Origin: Lonicera japonica
Lineage: Eukaryota; Streptophyta; Magnoliopsida; Dipsacales; Caprifoliaceae
Length of the DNA stretch: 64,000 nucleotides
Assembly (NCBI GenBank): GCA_021464415.1
Contig: JAKCWG010000967.1
Coordinates: 227,842-291,841, forward strand
Direction of reading: 5' to 3'
This document shows, in pieces, positions 22,654-34,226 of this stretch (its first letter is position 1; each line of letters starts with the position of its first letter). The translations under genes were made by a program, and so were the position numbers. Under the pieces are notes generated by a model. It worked only from the letters and a program-made list of their open reading frames with translations. It did no database searches and was not told where the DNA came from.

Positions 22654-23749
22654 TCGAAGAACTAAGCTCTTGTATAATAGATCATATATTTAATTCATAT
22701 TATTTATTAGATATAGGATTGCAAGCCTTTGTTTTAGGATAATATAGAAGCAATTTAGGTGGATACCTTGATGCCTTTATTTGTTAATTATGTGACGAAA
22801 ATCTTTTTCATAATTAAAATTATGTAAAATATCATAACAAACCTTAAAGCATTGATCAATAATGAACCACCATATTGTTATTTTGCACGCATGCATGTAC
22901 TATCATGCATTTTCGCGAGTGTGAATTTTACCCTATCAACCTCAGGCCCAAAGTCGTAATTAGGCCGTGGACTTGCGGGTTTGCAATAGCCAAAAGCGCA
23001 TGGGACCACTCTCCTTGGCCAAGTATCCTATGGAGGTATATAGAGCGGTATACCCCTCACGTACCCGGTAGAGGTATATCAAAAGGTCCTTACGCATACA
23101 TGCGCTCTTAAGGTATATCGTAAAACCTGCCAAATAGGAGGGATCCTTAAACCTTACCCCATTAAACCACGCTTGCATATAGGAGAGTCAGCTTAGAACA
23201 CAAAGATTTTCTGCATTGTTTTAATGATCGACAATCATGAGAACCTAGTGAATCATACCGTCATGCTTTTGGCAGGTACGGCCGGAGGCTATCCAACCTC
23301 CTTCGTAAAAATTCATGAGAACTAAAAATCTTCGTAATTTTTCTATCGCTGGTTCCATGAATAAAGCAACTCATGAGGAGAGAACTTCCCGTGTTTTCAG
23401 ATGATTTTATAAAAATCTTTTCAAAATAATTCTCAAAATTCAGATGGTAAGGGAACCCAAGGAATGTATATTCCTACTCCACCTCTGTACGGGGCTCTCA
23501 AGTTGTCATTGTTTGGTCTGTTTTCGATCTCACTTAAAGAAAAAAAAATAGTGCTTTAGCGTCTTCCCGATCAATGTATTCTTAATTAAAGACTGGCAAT
23601 TCCTAAATGATATATTGTCGTCTTTTTTCGGGGAATGTACGTCGTGGGTTTGTCCTTTTTCTCGCGTTAGATATTCATCTAACCTGGCCTCTGCGTGGGC
23701 TAGAAAAGATAGTACCGGGCGACTTGTCAGATCAGACTCCTCCGAAAAC
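22654..23749 (+). other. Leader region of the Tat/Ogre-type element
   Basis: About 1.1 kb between primer site and gag start without a supported gene. A local repeat of 'gaggtatat' words lies at 23030-23120. The open frame from 23615 into gag lacks family-like residues before the ATG at 23750. Confidence 0.5.
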
Positions 23750-25666
23750 ATGGATCAGAACACACCAAACAGGAATGTGAACAACCAATTCAATAATGCA
23801 GTGGATCCGCCATCCGATCCTTTTTACCAGAATCAAGGGGTACCTCAGAATAATACTATGGGGGGTTTACCACCGCATCACACTCCACCTCTGAATACTC
23901 ACCCGAATCTAGCCACCACGAGTGGAAATGGAAACGTTCCAGTACCCAACCCCAAGGATATGTACTGGATGCTGATGAATCTGAGTCAAAGTATGGCCAT
24001 ACTCCTAACCGACAATCAAAATACTCGTGCCAAACTAGAAGAGTTGGCCAAAGGACGTGTGACAGAACCGGCAAGAGAGGCCCCGGTTATTCCACCACCA
24101 CCACCACTCTCAGTTCACACCGAAGTACCACCTCCATTCAAACAGTTAAACCAACCAAAGGCTATGAATGATCCGGTCAGTAATTGGTTATAACAAGACC
24201 CAATCGATCAAGCTCCTCCGCCGATACAACCAATCCATGAACCTTATCGGGATCCATATTATGAACCAGTAAGAAGGCCAATGAGTCTTCAAGGGGAAGG
24301 CCCGTCACCGATGGAAACCTATTGAGGAGGCAAAGATCTATCCGAACTTAAGGAACAGTTACGAGCACTTACTCAAAAGGTGGCCGAGAGTTCGAACGAC
24401 TTAACTCAAATGCAAAGCTACAACTTCTACCCTAAAGCTCGTTACCCAGTGGGCTTCAAAATGCCTTGCATCCCAAAATTCACAGGAACTACACCACCGG
24501 AACTCCATTTGAAATCCTACGTCAGATCGATGAGGATTTACGATATTGGCAAGGCTGAATTGGCCAATTCCTTCCATCTCACTCTTGTGGGACCAGCCCA
24601 AAGCTGGTTTTTGAATCTTAAGAAACACCGTGTCAGATCATGGTCCGCTATCGTTCAAGAATTTGTAGTGAAATATAAAACTAATGAAGAGCTCAAGGTT
24701 ACGAGAAAACACCAGGAAATGGCCATGCAAAAAGAGGGTGAGAGCATTAGCTAGTTCGTTACAAGATGGATATAATTAGCCACCTAAATGGTGGAACGTC
24801 TCGATGAGGAAGAACAGTTGGGAGTGATTGTTAAGAATTTGAAGCCGGAGATTCAGGCTCAAATGGGGCACCAATTCTTTGATAGATTCAAGGCTTTACT
24901 TCACATGGGCAATGAGATCGAAGAAGAGTTAGCCAGATAAGCTGAAACCAAGAAGTCTACATCACAATACAAGAAGACTTCTACTTCAGCCATCAATCAA
25001 CTCACCTCTTACAGGACTTTCGATAGGGGTTATTCCAACAACCCCTACGATCAAAACTCTACGAAGAATGTTGGGAATTATTCTGTACCCGAGTACCGTA
25101 ACAACAACAATCTTGGAACATTCGACCAAAATTGATCACGAGATAGATACTTTTCACGATTGCCGAGACCTTTGGGAAAGGTATTCGAACAGTTGAAAGA
25201 AGCTGGGATAATATATCCCATGAACCCAAGACCGTTACCACAACATATACCACCCCATTGGAATATGAACGAACGTTGTGAATACCATCAAGGGTTCGGA
25301 TACACTACTGACAGTTGCATGGCCCTGCGACATGCTATTCAAAACCTAATTTATAGGAAAAGAATACCTGATCCGTCGACACCAAATGTCGCAAGAAATC
25401 CTCTTCCCAATCACCGAATTAATGCCATTGAGGAAGATTTGGACTTGCCAGATCCTGTATCTTTGATTAAACCTGTCGTGGATGTGGGAAACGTTGAAGT
25501 GTTGAAATTTGGCTGTAAAAAGCCTTCACCTGCTGTTATCAAACATGATCCTGAAAAACCCCAGAAAGTTGTCGAGGAAACCAAAGATGAAACATTATTG
25601 GGATTATGCGTTGATGAATCTTCTACCCTGCGATCACAAGAAATGGTTAATCCGAAAATTTTGTGA
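23750..25666 (+). pseudogene. Tat/Ogre-type gag with in-frame nonsense codons
   Basis: A single reading frame from the ATG at 23750 (MDQNTPNRN) to 25666 carries several stop codons (24191, near 24325, 24752, near 24769, near 24787, near 24938, near 25133) but needs no frameshift. It has a Pro/Asn-rich N-terminus, the gag core (key words MPCIPKFTG, HLTLVGPAQSWF, LKPEIQAQM) and a C-terminal Cys/His motif with the form CEYHQGFGYTTDSC that Ogre/Tat gags use near the protease. Most stops are one C-to-T or G-to-A change from Gln, Arg or Trp codons. Not translatable as it stands. Confidence 0.75.
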
Positions 25667-26300
25667 ACGAATTTTTAATTATTAATTATGTTGAATTTGA
25701 ATTATCCTTTATCAATGGGGAAGTCAAACTGTGCACTTTTAACTGAACTGATTATTTGTCTTGAAAATCGAACAATTTCGGTCAGCTAATTTTTAAATAA
25801 ATTAAATATATATATCATAACTATAATTATCTCCTATACCATTTCTATAATTATCTCTTTTTCATTTTCAAGAAATTTGCCTGAAAATAGTAGTTAAACT
25901 TCGTCTTTTGAGAAGTTTTGCTCCGTGAACTACTTCCCCTTTTGAAAATATGGCAGAAAGTTGATTTTTCCATATGCTTAAGATTTAAGAACCAAGTTAG
26001 TTCTATGGTATATAATTTAATGCACCAAATTTTGTGATTGAATTTTTAACTGTTAATGAAGTTGAATTAGTTACCCTTAGTCATTGGGGAAATCAAACTG
26101 TGCACTTTTAATTGGACTGGTTATTTTTCTTTAAAATCTAACAATTTTGGTCATCTACTTTTCAAACAAATTGAATATTATTTCTATCATTCTTTCTTTT
26201 TCATTTTTAAGAATTTTGCAGAAAATAGTGGTAAAACGTCCCCTTTTGAATAATAATGCTCCGTACGCGAATTTTTATTTCTCTTTCCATGTCCTAGTTG
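25657..26300. repeat. Imperfect tandem duplication, period about 371 bp
   Basis: 25657-26027 and 26028-26300 share, in order, 'aaattttgtga', 'gaatttttaa', 'aatcaaactgtgcacttttaa', 'tttttcatttt' and 'gctccgt'. The second copy is incomplete. No coding potential is evident. Source unknown. Confidence 0.7.
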
Positions 26301-26484
26301 GACTATCTCAACTTATTACACAATTTATTTTCCGACTTCTCATACAAACCAATTATTTTGCTATCATTTTTTTTATTGTTAGACTTAGATCATCTCCATT
26401 GCTAGGCAAAAATGTTGTTTAAGAGGAGAAACTTAATCTATCAATCCGTTGACAATTACACCACAAAAAAATAAATATATCTTA

Positions 26485-26704
26485 GATGATACTCAATGTT
26501 TTATCTCACAAGCCACTGCCTCTGACGATACACAATGTATTGTCCCAGAAGCAAGCCTCATACTGTGGCAACCTCTCAGATGATACACAGTGTCTCGTCC
26601 AGGGTTTGAACGATATACACTTTGTAGTTCAAGGGTGATCCTTGACGATGAAATATATATTGTCCGAAAGCTTGTCAGAGTTTGATGATATACAGTGTAT
26701 CTTC
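26485..26704. repeat. Six degenerate copies of a GAYGATAYACARTGTATYGTC motif
   Basis: Copies start near 26485, 26524, 26579, 26609, 26644 and 26684, irregularly spaced by 30-55 bp. The best copies (GACGATACACAATGTATTGTC at 26524 and GATGATACACAGTGTCTCGTC at 26579) are imperfect palindromes of about 20 bp. Function is unknown. Confidence 0.7.
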
Positions 26705-28339
26705 TGGCCAAATTGTTTGTCTGAAGTTAGTTTAGCTTTGTGTCAGCATTTTAGCTGCACTTTTACCTATGCCTTCCGCACTGCAACTCTAATTGAGCTA
26801 AAACAACCTTATTATCATACGTGGTGTAGATGGTCTTATCATATGTAACCTCAGGGTGCGTTTAACACAAATGTACTAGAAAAGTATTGAAAATACTACT
26901 AATTTTTATAAAATTTAGAAACACAGATGAATGATTTTGGTGAAATATTCGGGTGGTTGGTAAGAAAATCTTTCGATGGAAAATAAGAAAAATATGGAGA
27001 ATATGTCACCAAATCACCCATTTATATATTTTTAAACTTTTCATCAAAACTACTCTATTGTTTTAATGATTTTATCCAACTTCTTTTTCTTTTCTTTTTT
27101 ATCATATAAATAATAAATAATAATCGATTAGTATCAAATTAACAGACAAGTTGCATTTCATTTTCCCATGCAGCATCACATGGCTATGCTCCAATCCAAA
27201 TAGGTTTCAACATGCATACAGGGGCCAAAATCGTATATCAAAATAAATAAATAAATAAATTTGTGTGCTTGCACGTACTCAACTATTAAATCTGGAGTAG
27301 TCACCCCGAATATTACATATTTTCTAGACTTTAATTCAAACCTAATATTTGCATGGTGTCATATCATTGAAATGGATCAAGAAGAACAATTTGCTTTGGT
27401 AGAGAGTTAAGAATTCTTTGAATATCCTACCAGGCTTTTCTTGATTTGTGGTCTCCAATTTACCTTTTTTTGAGCTTTCCCGGCCTCCTTTTAATCCTTT
27501 TGTTCTATCAATTTTTGGGGGGATCACACGTGGGTTGTAGCCCATCCTAAGGTTTTATTTATTTATTTATTGCTCGATATTAATTAAAATATTGATCTAA
27601 GATAACCCAACAAAATATATATAATAAGCGTGAAGGCCATTTCCCTTTTCTCATTTTAGTTCTTTATGTTTTATGTTTTTTCTCTTTTCCATTTTCAAAC
27701 CTTATTGCCTTTTGTTAAAAAATAAAATGCTTATGATGATTTTATTTTAAGTATTTATGTTTAATATTAGATGTCAATTTAAGTTAACTTTATGGTTAAC
27801 TATAAGTAAATATCAATCATACTAAGTTTACATGTTAAATTCTTTTAATACTAAAAATCTTTATGATAAAATTTAGTTTATTGCCTATTAACATATCGTA
27901 AATTTTTTTTTTATAAATATTTAATATTGACAAAATCTTAAAGAGTGACAAAACAATGACAAATAAGTACTTTAGTATTGGAATACTCGTTATCTTTTAA
28001 ATTTGCGACGATAAAATTTTTGTTAGATTATAAGTTCAAACCATTTATTTAAAATTGGCTTGAAAACCTTTTACACTAATTCACCCCTAACAAAAATTCT
28101 GGATCCAACCATGGACAGCAACAATTTTCTTTGGAAAGTAGTTGAGAATTCTTCGAATATTAGCCCTGACTTTTTCTTGATTGATGGCTTTCAATTTACC
28201 TTTTTTTTTATTTAGCTTTTCCTGGCCACTTTTTTCCTTTTGTTCTATCAAATTTCATGCTCTTACAAGAGAAAAGCTAATCACACAAACATTCAATTTC
28301 AAGGATGATTTCCGACATTTTTTGCTAAAAAACAGAAAA
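26705..28339. other. AT-rich non-coding DNA with a local duplication
   Basis: No gene is supported. About 27370-27510 and 28120-28250 are related direct copies (gaattcttcgaat-like word, 'tttcttgattgatgg'-like word, 'tttcaatttacctttttt', 'ccttttgttctatca'). An AAAT microsatellite lies at 27240-27262. Confidence 0.6.
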
Positions 28340-28847
28340 CAAAAATAGAGAAAGGTTAATGTTGGTCCTCTTTTAGTAATTGCTTCGAATATCCTAGATT
28401 TATGTTTTAAATAAGAAGAAGCATTGACAGGAATTATTTGTTACTAATTATGTATCAGGAATTAGTAATTGTTGTTTTATGTTTTTATAAGATCATGCAA
28501 AATTAAGTTTGTATTGCATAATTTTTCAGCATGTTATTATATTGAAGTATTCAATTGACAGTGATATAGTGTTATTTCATCGAGTTGTAAATTAAACCCA
28601 TTTATTGAGAAAAACACACATGATAAAAATTTTAGATTATTCAAGTTAAGTTTGCAGCTAGCCTCAATTTTTTATGTTAATTTTGCATTGGGGTTTATTT
28701 GGCCTTGCTTTAAAGTTACATGGGTGATACATAGGAATACACTTGTAAAATGAAACACATAGCATGCTAAACATAGTTTGCATTAATGGATTTATTTATA
28801 ATTTTTCTGGTTTTGTGCAAAATTAAGTTTACAAAAAACACAATTTT
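28340..28847. other. Duplicated non-coding segment, copy A part 3
   Basis: Matches 43985-44430 of copy B (shared words 'agcattgacaggaattatt'-like, 'tgttatttcat', 'attggggtttatt', 'aattaagtttaca'). No gene is seen. It ends at the MITE target site CACAATTTT (28839-28847). Confidence 0.7.
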
Positions 28848-29232
28848 GAGTAATTAGCAAAAATGACCCCTGAAGTTTGACCAATGTTCCTCGCTCGTCC
28901 CTAAAGTATAATTTTTGGTTGAAGAATCCTTAAAGTTTCTAATTTGTCCCTCACTCGTCCAAAACTGGATGCCGTTTAAAAACTTGGAAGGAAAAGACAC
29001 GTGGATGGACGAGCATGGGACAAATTTCAAAGTTAAGGGGGTTATTCTCAGAGGTTTTCAAACTTCAGGGGTTATTTTCTAAGGTTTTCTGACCAGTTTT
29101 TAACAGAGTATCTAGTATTAGATGAGCGAGGGACAAATTAGAAACTTTCTGGATGTTTCAACCTAAAATTAAACTTTAGGGGCGAGCAAGGGACATTGGT
29201 CAAACTTCAGGGGTCATTTTTGCTAATTACCC
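28848..29232. mobile_element. Mutator-like MITE, 385 bp, 9-bp TSD
   Basis: Long terminal inverted repeats: the left end GAGTAATTAGCAAAAATGAC reads as the reverse complement of the right end, and the match continues for about 60 bp. Flanked by CACAATTTT at 28839-28847 and 29233-29241. The empty site is preserved in copy B (44430-44440, 'aaacacaattttggtct'). There is no internal ORF, so it is non-autonomous. A 9-bp TSD is typical of the Mutator superfamily. Confidence 0.85.
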
Positions 29233-29818
29233 CACAATTTTTGTCTAAAAAAAAGGTTCTTATTTCAGAAAAATATTATTGCTAACTTTTTTCTCAAAAA
29301 TAGTTCAGCGGCAATTTTGATATATTTCCAGAATAAGAATGTACCTTATTAAAAAAGTACACATGTTGCTGTACGTAATATAAATGTTAGTATTTTTTGC
29401 AGCATTTTTTATAATTACCTTAAAAGCTAATGTCATAAAAAAATTATGGCATTTTACAAAAATGCCAAAAAATATTAGTGGCATTTATGTAAAATGCTGA
29501 TAAAGATGCTGAGAAAAACACTATGTTGGACAAAATACTAAATCAAACATATTTTGTAAAATATCAATGCCATTTACCGGGACACTTATGTAAAATACCA
29601 ATAAAGATTCATTTGCGGCGTTTATAAGTGCTGAGAAAAACACTATGCTAAACAAAATACTAAATCTAACATATTTTTCTTTCGGCAGGATTCAAACTCT
29701 TCAACCATGCGAAATTACTACTGATCATTCTCAATCCCTTACCCATTCACTACTAACCCAAAATACTCATTCATTATTTAAACCTTTTCTTTTAATATCT
29801 TATCTTCATATACATACT
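29233..29818. other. Copy A part 4 with a local tandem repeat
   Basis: 29233-29310 and 29690-29818 match copy B (44425-44515 and 44515-44645). The intervening 29310-29690 is extra. It includes a direct duplication of period about 122 bp ('gctgagaaaaacactatg' at about 29508 and 29630, each followed by 'acaaaatactaaat'). No gene is seen. Confidence 0.6.
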
Positions 29819-30020
29819 GAGTTATGTTATAAAAAGTGATTTTCTCACTTTAGTTAAAGAATGAATGCCCATTTGGAGAGGTAAATAATTGGATTTTTTG
29901 TTTTTTTTTAAACTTTTGTAGAGATGATCTATATAGTGAGTAAATCACCCCAACAAGTTTAATAAGAAAACTCAACCTAGAAGTGGGTGTATTGAAAAAT
30001 TGATATATATGCACATTTTT

Positions 30021-33000
30021 TGTGACACCCTAAATCCCATTAAGATGATTTCGAATCCGGGACCCAGTTAATCATGGAGCCGTACGCAATGGCAGGTTTG
30101 AACTAAAACAATTTACATAGTATCAAAAACATTTCTTGTATAAAAACCATGTTCGTAATTTTTTTGGCATGTGGAGTCTATAAATTCAACAAATCCAAAA
30201 CCAGTAGATGTCCAACATTTGAATCAAGCTCCACATTCACATGTATTTGTATCCAATCATCGAAAGTACATATGTTTACACAGTCAAATCTCTCCAACGA
30301 GGCCCCAAGCAAAATTAGTGAGTTTTACAACATTTATAGAGTAAATGAGACATTTGAATTAGTTTGAAACCAATTACACAAGGTATTTAAATAGATAAAT
30401 CAAAAAAAATACTAAGTCGTCCTTGGACGGCTATAGAGTTCTAAGCTATTAGAGGATTTCTAAACTCGTACACGTGCCATCCCTCGAGGAATACCTGCAA
30501 AATTGTTTTTGGAAAAATGGGGGTGAACCAAACACGAGCTCAGTGGGAACTATAAGGTTTGTATATAAAATACGTTTTAGAAATAATGCGTGTGAGGTCC
30601 TGTGATGAAAGTAGTTTCCTTTTTGTAATAAAAATTATTTTACAATATGCATGTCAATGCTTTCCCCACCCCAAAATATAATAAGATATAATTTAATAGA
30701 AAATACAGTTGTAGTCTCACTAATAACATAAATTAGTTATAAACTTCATACATACGGTAAAAGAAGTATCGTTAAGATACAAATAATCTTTAGTGAGAAA
30801 ATATACATATAAGACTGTTTGATAGTTCATACAACGTGGCACCATAATCGTATTGTTTAAAAATGACTTGCCCTCGGCAATCATCTCAAGAACTCACAAC
30901 TATTTAAGTGTACAACCAGGTCTGCATTTCGTGGCCTTTCACCCACGTAGCAATAGAGTCTCCCTTTCGTTTATGTGCACGACTTCGTGTTTTGCACCAT
31001 GGAAAATGTGTCCCAACTTTCGGCCCCTATCTTTAAAGACTAAACATGGGACCTACCATAGACTAACATAACCATGTATGTATATATATCAAATCACTCA
31101 AGTATCAAATCAACAGACGAACAATTTTGCTAATTAATTAATATAACAGTTTATACCAAACGCATCAACTAGCAAACTAGAAAATAAGTAATGAAAAACA
31201 ATCATCATCTCTTAAGTATACTCAAGATATCCATACTTGTATAAATATCATAATTATTACTTACGAAATCATGAAATACCAGAAAAATCCATATACTTAG
31301 TTCAAAAATACGTTCCGTATATATATACTAGGGTATTCCCGTGCCATCTAGCATGGTGAAATAAAAAAAATCTGATAATAAGATAAAAAAAAAAAAATTA
31401 ACGTGTGACGAATTTAAATCGACAAAATCAATCAGTCTATTTTGAGCCCATTGTCTAGTGTAGTCTAACGTTGTAAACAACTGAAACGTAAGTTCAGTAT
31501 ATCTTCATGCTAAAAAAACTAAAAGTATACCGGATTGGACCGACTTGTTTTTAATTTTTTAAAAAATCTTTTAATCATAATCCAATCACGTAACGACAAA
31601 ATCAATCGGTCTATTTTGAGCCCATTGTCAAGTCTAGTATAACATTGTGAACAACTGAAACGTAAATTCAATATATCTTCATGCTGAAAAAACTAAAAGT
31701 ACACTGGATTGGTCCCACTTGTTTTTAATTTTTTTAAAGAGTTTTTTAATCATAATCCAACTACGTAACGCACGTCCTAAAAATGATAGATTGAGATGAC
31801 CAATAATGTACGAACACTTAACGTATGACCTTAAATGTTACACAATAATTTTTCTTAATTTTTTTTTGTATAATTATATAGTCATGATGGATCTTGTTTA
31901 ATTGATCTTGATTAGTAGATTTTACATATTAATTTTTTATTAAATTTTGAATTCTTTATTTTAACTTATGGAATTTTTAATGTAGACAAAATTTTTAGTA
32001 GTGAGAGTTTATTGTGTGTATATTATTGGTGTGAGTTTTTTAAATTTGATGTGACATGTTAATGCGTGTATAAAACTCATCCAATGATATAGAACTAATG
32101 CACACCATAACATGTGCATTTTTAACCATTAGATTCTTATATTTTTTGGATAACATTTTGGTCAAAGATGGTGTTTTATAATATAGATATATTCAGTATA
32201 TATATAAAACTTACTTTTCCAAATATCCCATAGCTACACATGTGTTGTCTCTTCAACCAGGTTCACCCAGACTGTTAACTAGCGGCTCAATTTGGAATTC
32301 GTTTCCAAGTCCATAAATGGGGAAATCCTTAGTGTAATATCAAACCGGCCCCAAGCCGAACAATAGTCATAAGTTATAACACTTTAACTTCACAGAAAAA
32401 ACCTTCCTCATGTGGTTTTCATTTTGTTTCAAGACCAAAGTGTAGTAAAGACTTGTCTAGCTTAGTTATGGACTGGCTAATATCAATACTTTCTTAACAT
32501 CATAGCTTATCTATACAATGAAAATATTACAAATATAAGTATTTATAGTCAAATCATACTATTATTTCCTTGTATAACTTCATAGTATACATATCATAGT
32601 TTTGCATCCACTATCGTATACGTACATACATAAGGGCTGTGAACTATTCTTCATCAAAATTAACTTATAATTAGGGGGTTTTGTACAATAATTATATTGA
32701 AGTCATATGTAATGCAAATCAACCAAAGAATCTTAAGAAACCCCCCCAAACCCCCATGAACATGCAATTTGGGTAAAACCCCCAAGTTTAGTTTGATTTG
32801 AAGTATACAACATGTAATAGATTGAAAAAGAGTTTAGATACTAGTGTTTCCACCTTAATGAAACTTCATATTCGAAGATTGAGTGGTAGATCGAGCCGAA
32901 TTTAGTGAATCTTGAGCTTTCTCCAAATTACCCCAAGCCCTAGCCATGGAGGAAGGTAAAGATGGTGAAGAAAATGATGAATAGTGTTGTGGGCAGTTGC

Positions 33001-33646
33001 TATGGTGTTGGTTTGATGTTGATTTTCTGTGGTGAAAATGTGTAGATAAAAGTCCCTCCAAATCTTTCTCAAAGGTGCTCTCACTATCTCTCTAGAAGGT
33101 TTTGGGTGTGTGGGTCGAAATATGGGTAAAAGAGGGGTTAAATACTGATTTAAAAAACGACTCAGATTTTCTTGTTGGACCGGTCATAAAAAATGACAGA
33201 CCGGTCCTTCGTCGAAGACAACACTCTGCCACTACGTTACTGAACAATCAGATTTTTGCTAACCAACCTACTTCATAGGTTGTTTTGATCAACGAGGAGC
33301 ATCAATTGGCTTTCGGTCAAAACAAAAAAGTTGTAGAATGACACAAGACCTAGACATACGTGCAAATAGGGACTTAATCAGATAAGAAATGAAGAAGTTT
33401 CCATATCTGGAAGTTAACTAAAATTAAGCAATCGCGTAAAGTGAAAACACGCGATTAACATCTTGATTTCAATTCGGACCATCCGAATTACAAAACGATT
33501 GTTTATGAAAACTTGATATACCTAATATGTCATTCTAGACATTTTGGATCAGGGTTCGAAACCAAAAGTTCATGCCCTAATGGAGATTAAGCCTTAATCG
33601 GGCTTAAGAAGAGAATTAGCTCGAAAATGGAACATGGGATATTACA
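30021..33646 (-). repeat. Decayed gypsy-type solo LTR nested in the Mutator-like element
   Basis: It runs from TGACACCCTAAATCCC at about 30021 to 'gggatattaca' at 33646 in plus coordinates. It resembles the LTRs at 34227 and 38623 in several blocks: the 'gggtgaac..gagctcagtgggaactataagg' block near 30520 and the 'aaagttgtagaatg' to 'ttcggaccatccgaatta' block at 33330-33490. It also contains a rearranged tandem repeat (31420-31767). No internal region is present. Flanking 5-mers (TTTTT/TTTTC) do not prove a TSD. AT-rich unrelated sequence inside it may be further insertions. Confidence 0.55.
31420..31767. repeat. Two-copy tandem repeat, period 174 bp
   Basis: 'cgacaaaatcaatc' begins units at 31420 and 31594. 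Each continues with 'tctattttgagcccattgtc', 'acaactgaaacgtaa' and 'ttaatcataatccaa'. The units are roughly 88-90% identical by eye. Confidence 0.85.
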
Positions 33647-33798
33647 TTTTCGACCATTGAAATTTTTTATGATCATTTCAACCACTTATAGGTTGATGCA
33701 ATAGAGATCATCAATTTAGCTCCTTCAAATGACCAAACTATATATATATATATTTATAAAGAGGGAATCCCTTTTTACAACCTAACTCTATACATACT

Positions 33799-34221
33799 TA
33801 TATTATGTATACTAGATTTTTGTACATGCAATGTGTGTACTGTGTAAATGTAAGTGATATAAATAAAGGAAACAAATTTGAAAAAATAATAAGTGTGCCA
33901 GTGGTTTAGGTGCTTTGTAACCCTTACAAGTAGAAGGATTCAAATCACATTGCTTATGCAATAATAAATTTTTTTGTAAGATTAAAATCATGAAAGGAAA
34001 AAATTGGAAGAACAAAAACCTCATGGTGTGCTTCGATAACAAATGATTTGCCTTCCAGCTTTATATAATAGTATATATAAATTGAAAATCTAACTCGATG
34101 TGAACCACAACTTAATATTTTTGTACTTGCTTCAAATTGTATGATACAAATTTTTTTCTTCTTTTTTTAATATTATTTTAATGTCAACTTAGTTCTAATT
34201 AATACATGATTCGAATAAATT
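33799..34221. other. Duplicated non-coding segment, copy A end
   Basis: 33799-33890 matches copy B at 44649-44746 ('gtgtgtac..gtgtaaat', 'taagtgatataaa'). The rest to 34221 is AT-rich with no supported gene. Confidence 0.6.
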
Positions 34222-34226
34222 AGATT
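34222..34226. repeat. Target-site duplication AGATT
   Basis: Repeats exactly at 41618-41622 on the other side of the gag-only element. Confidence 0.85.

Larger units (their letters stand above)
21450..25666 (+). mobile_element. Truncated Tat/Ogre-type gypsy element (LTR plus gag only)
   Basis: An LTR (21450-22634) is followed by a primer site matching the tRNA-Arg type used by Ogre/Tat elements, a long leader, and a gag region. The rest (protease, RT, RNase H, integrase, 3' LTR) is absent; sequence identity to the family stops near 25660. Confidence 0.75.
29819..33788. mobile_element. Mutator-like insertion of about 4 kb with 10-bp TSD
   Basis: The ends are inverted repeats: the left GAGTTATGTTATAAAAAGTG matches the reverse complement of the right end, GAGTTAGGTTGTAAAAAGGG, over about 28 bp. 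The 10-bp TATACATACT flanks it at 29809-29818 and 33789-33798, and copy B (44639-44655) shows the empty site once. No transposase is visible. Most of the interior (30021-33646) is a decayed gypsy LTR, so this is a non-autonomous element with a nested insertion. Confidence 0.75.

Noticed and set aside
32855..33084. Small minus-strand frames near 33 kb as a gene
   Set aside because: The region aligns with gypsy LTR sequence; frames are short and not conserved in the related LTRs.
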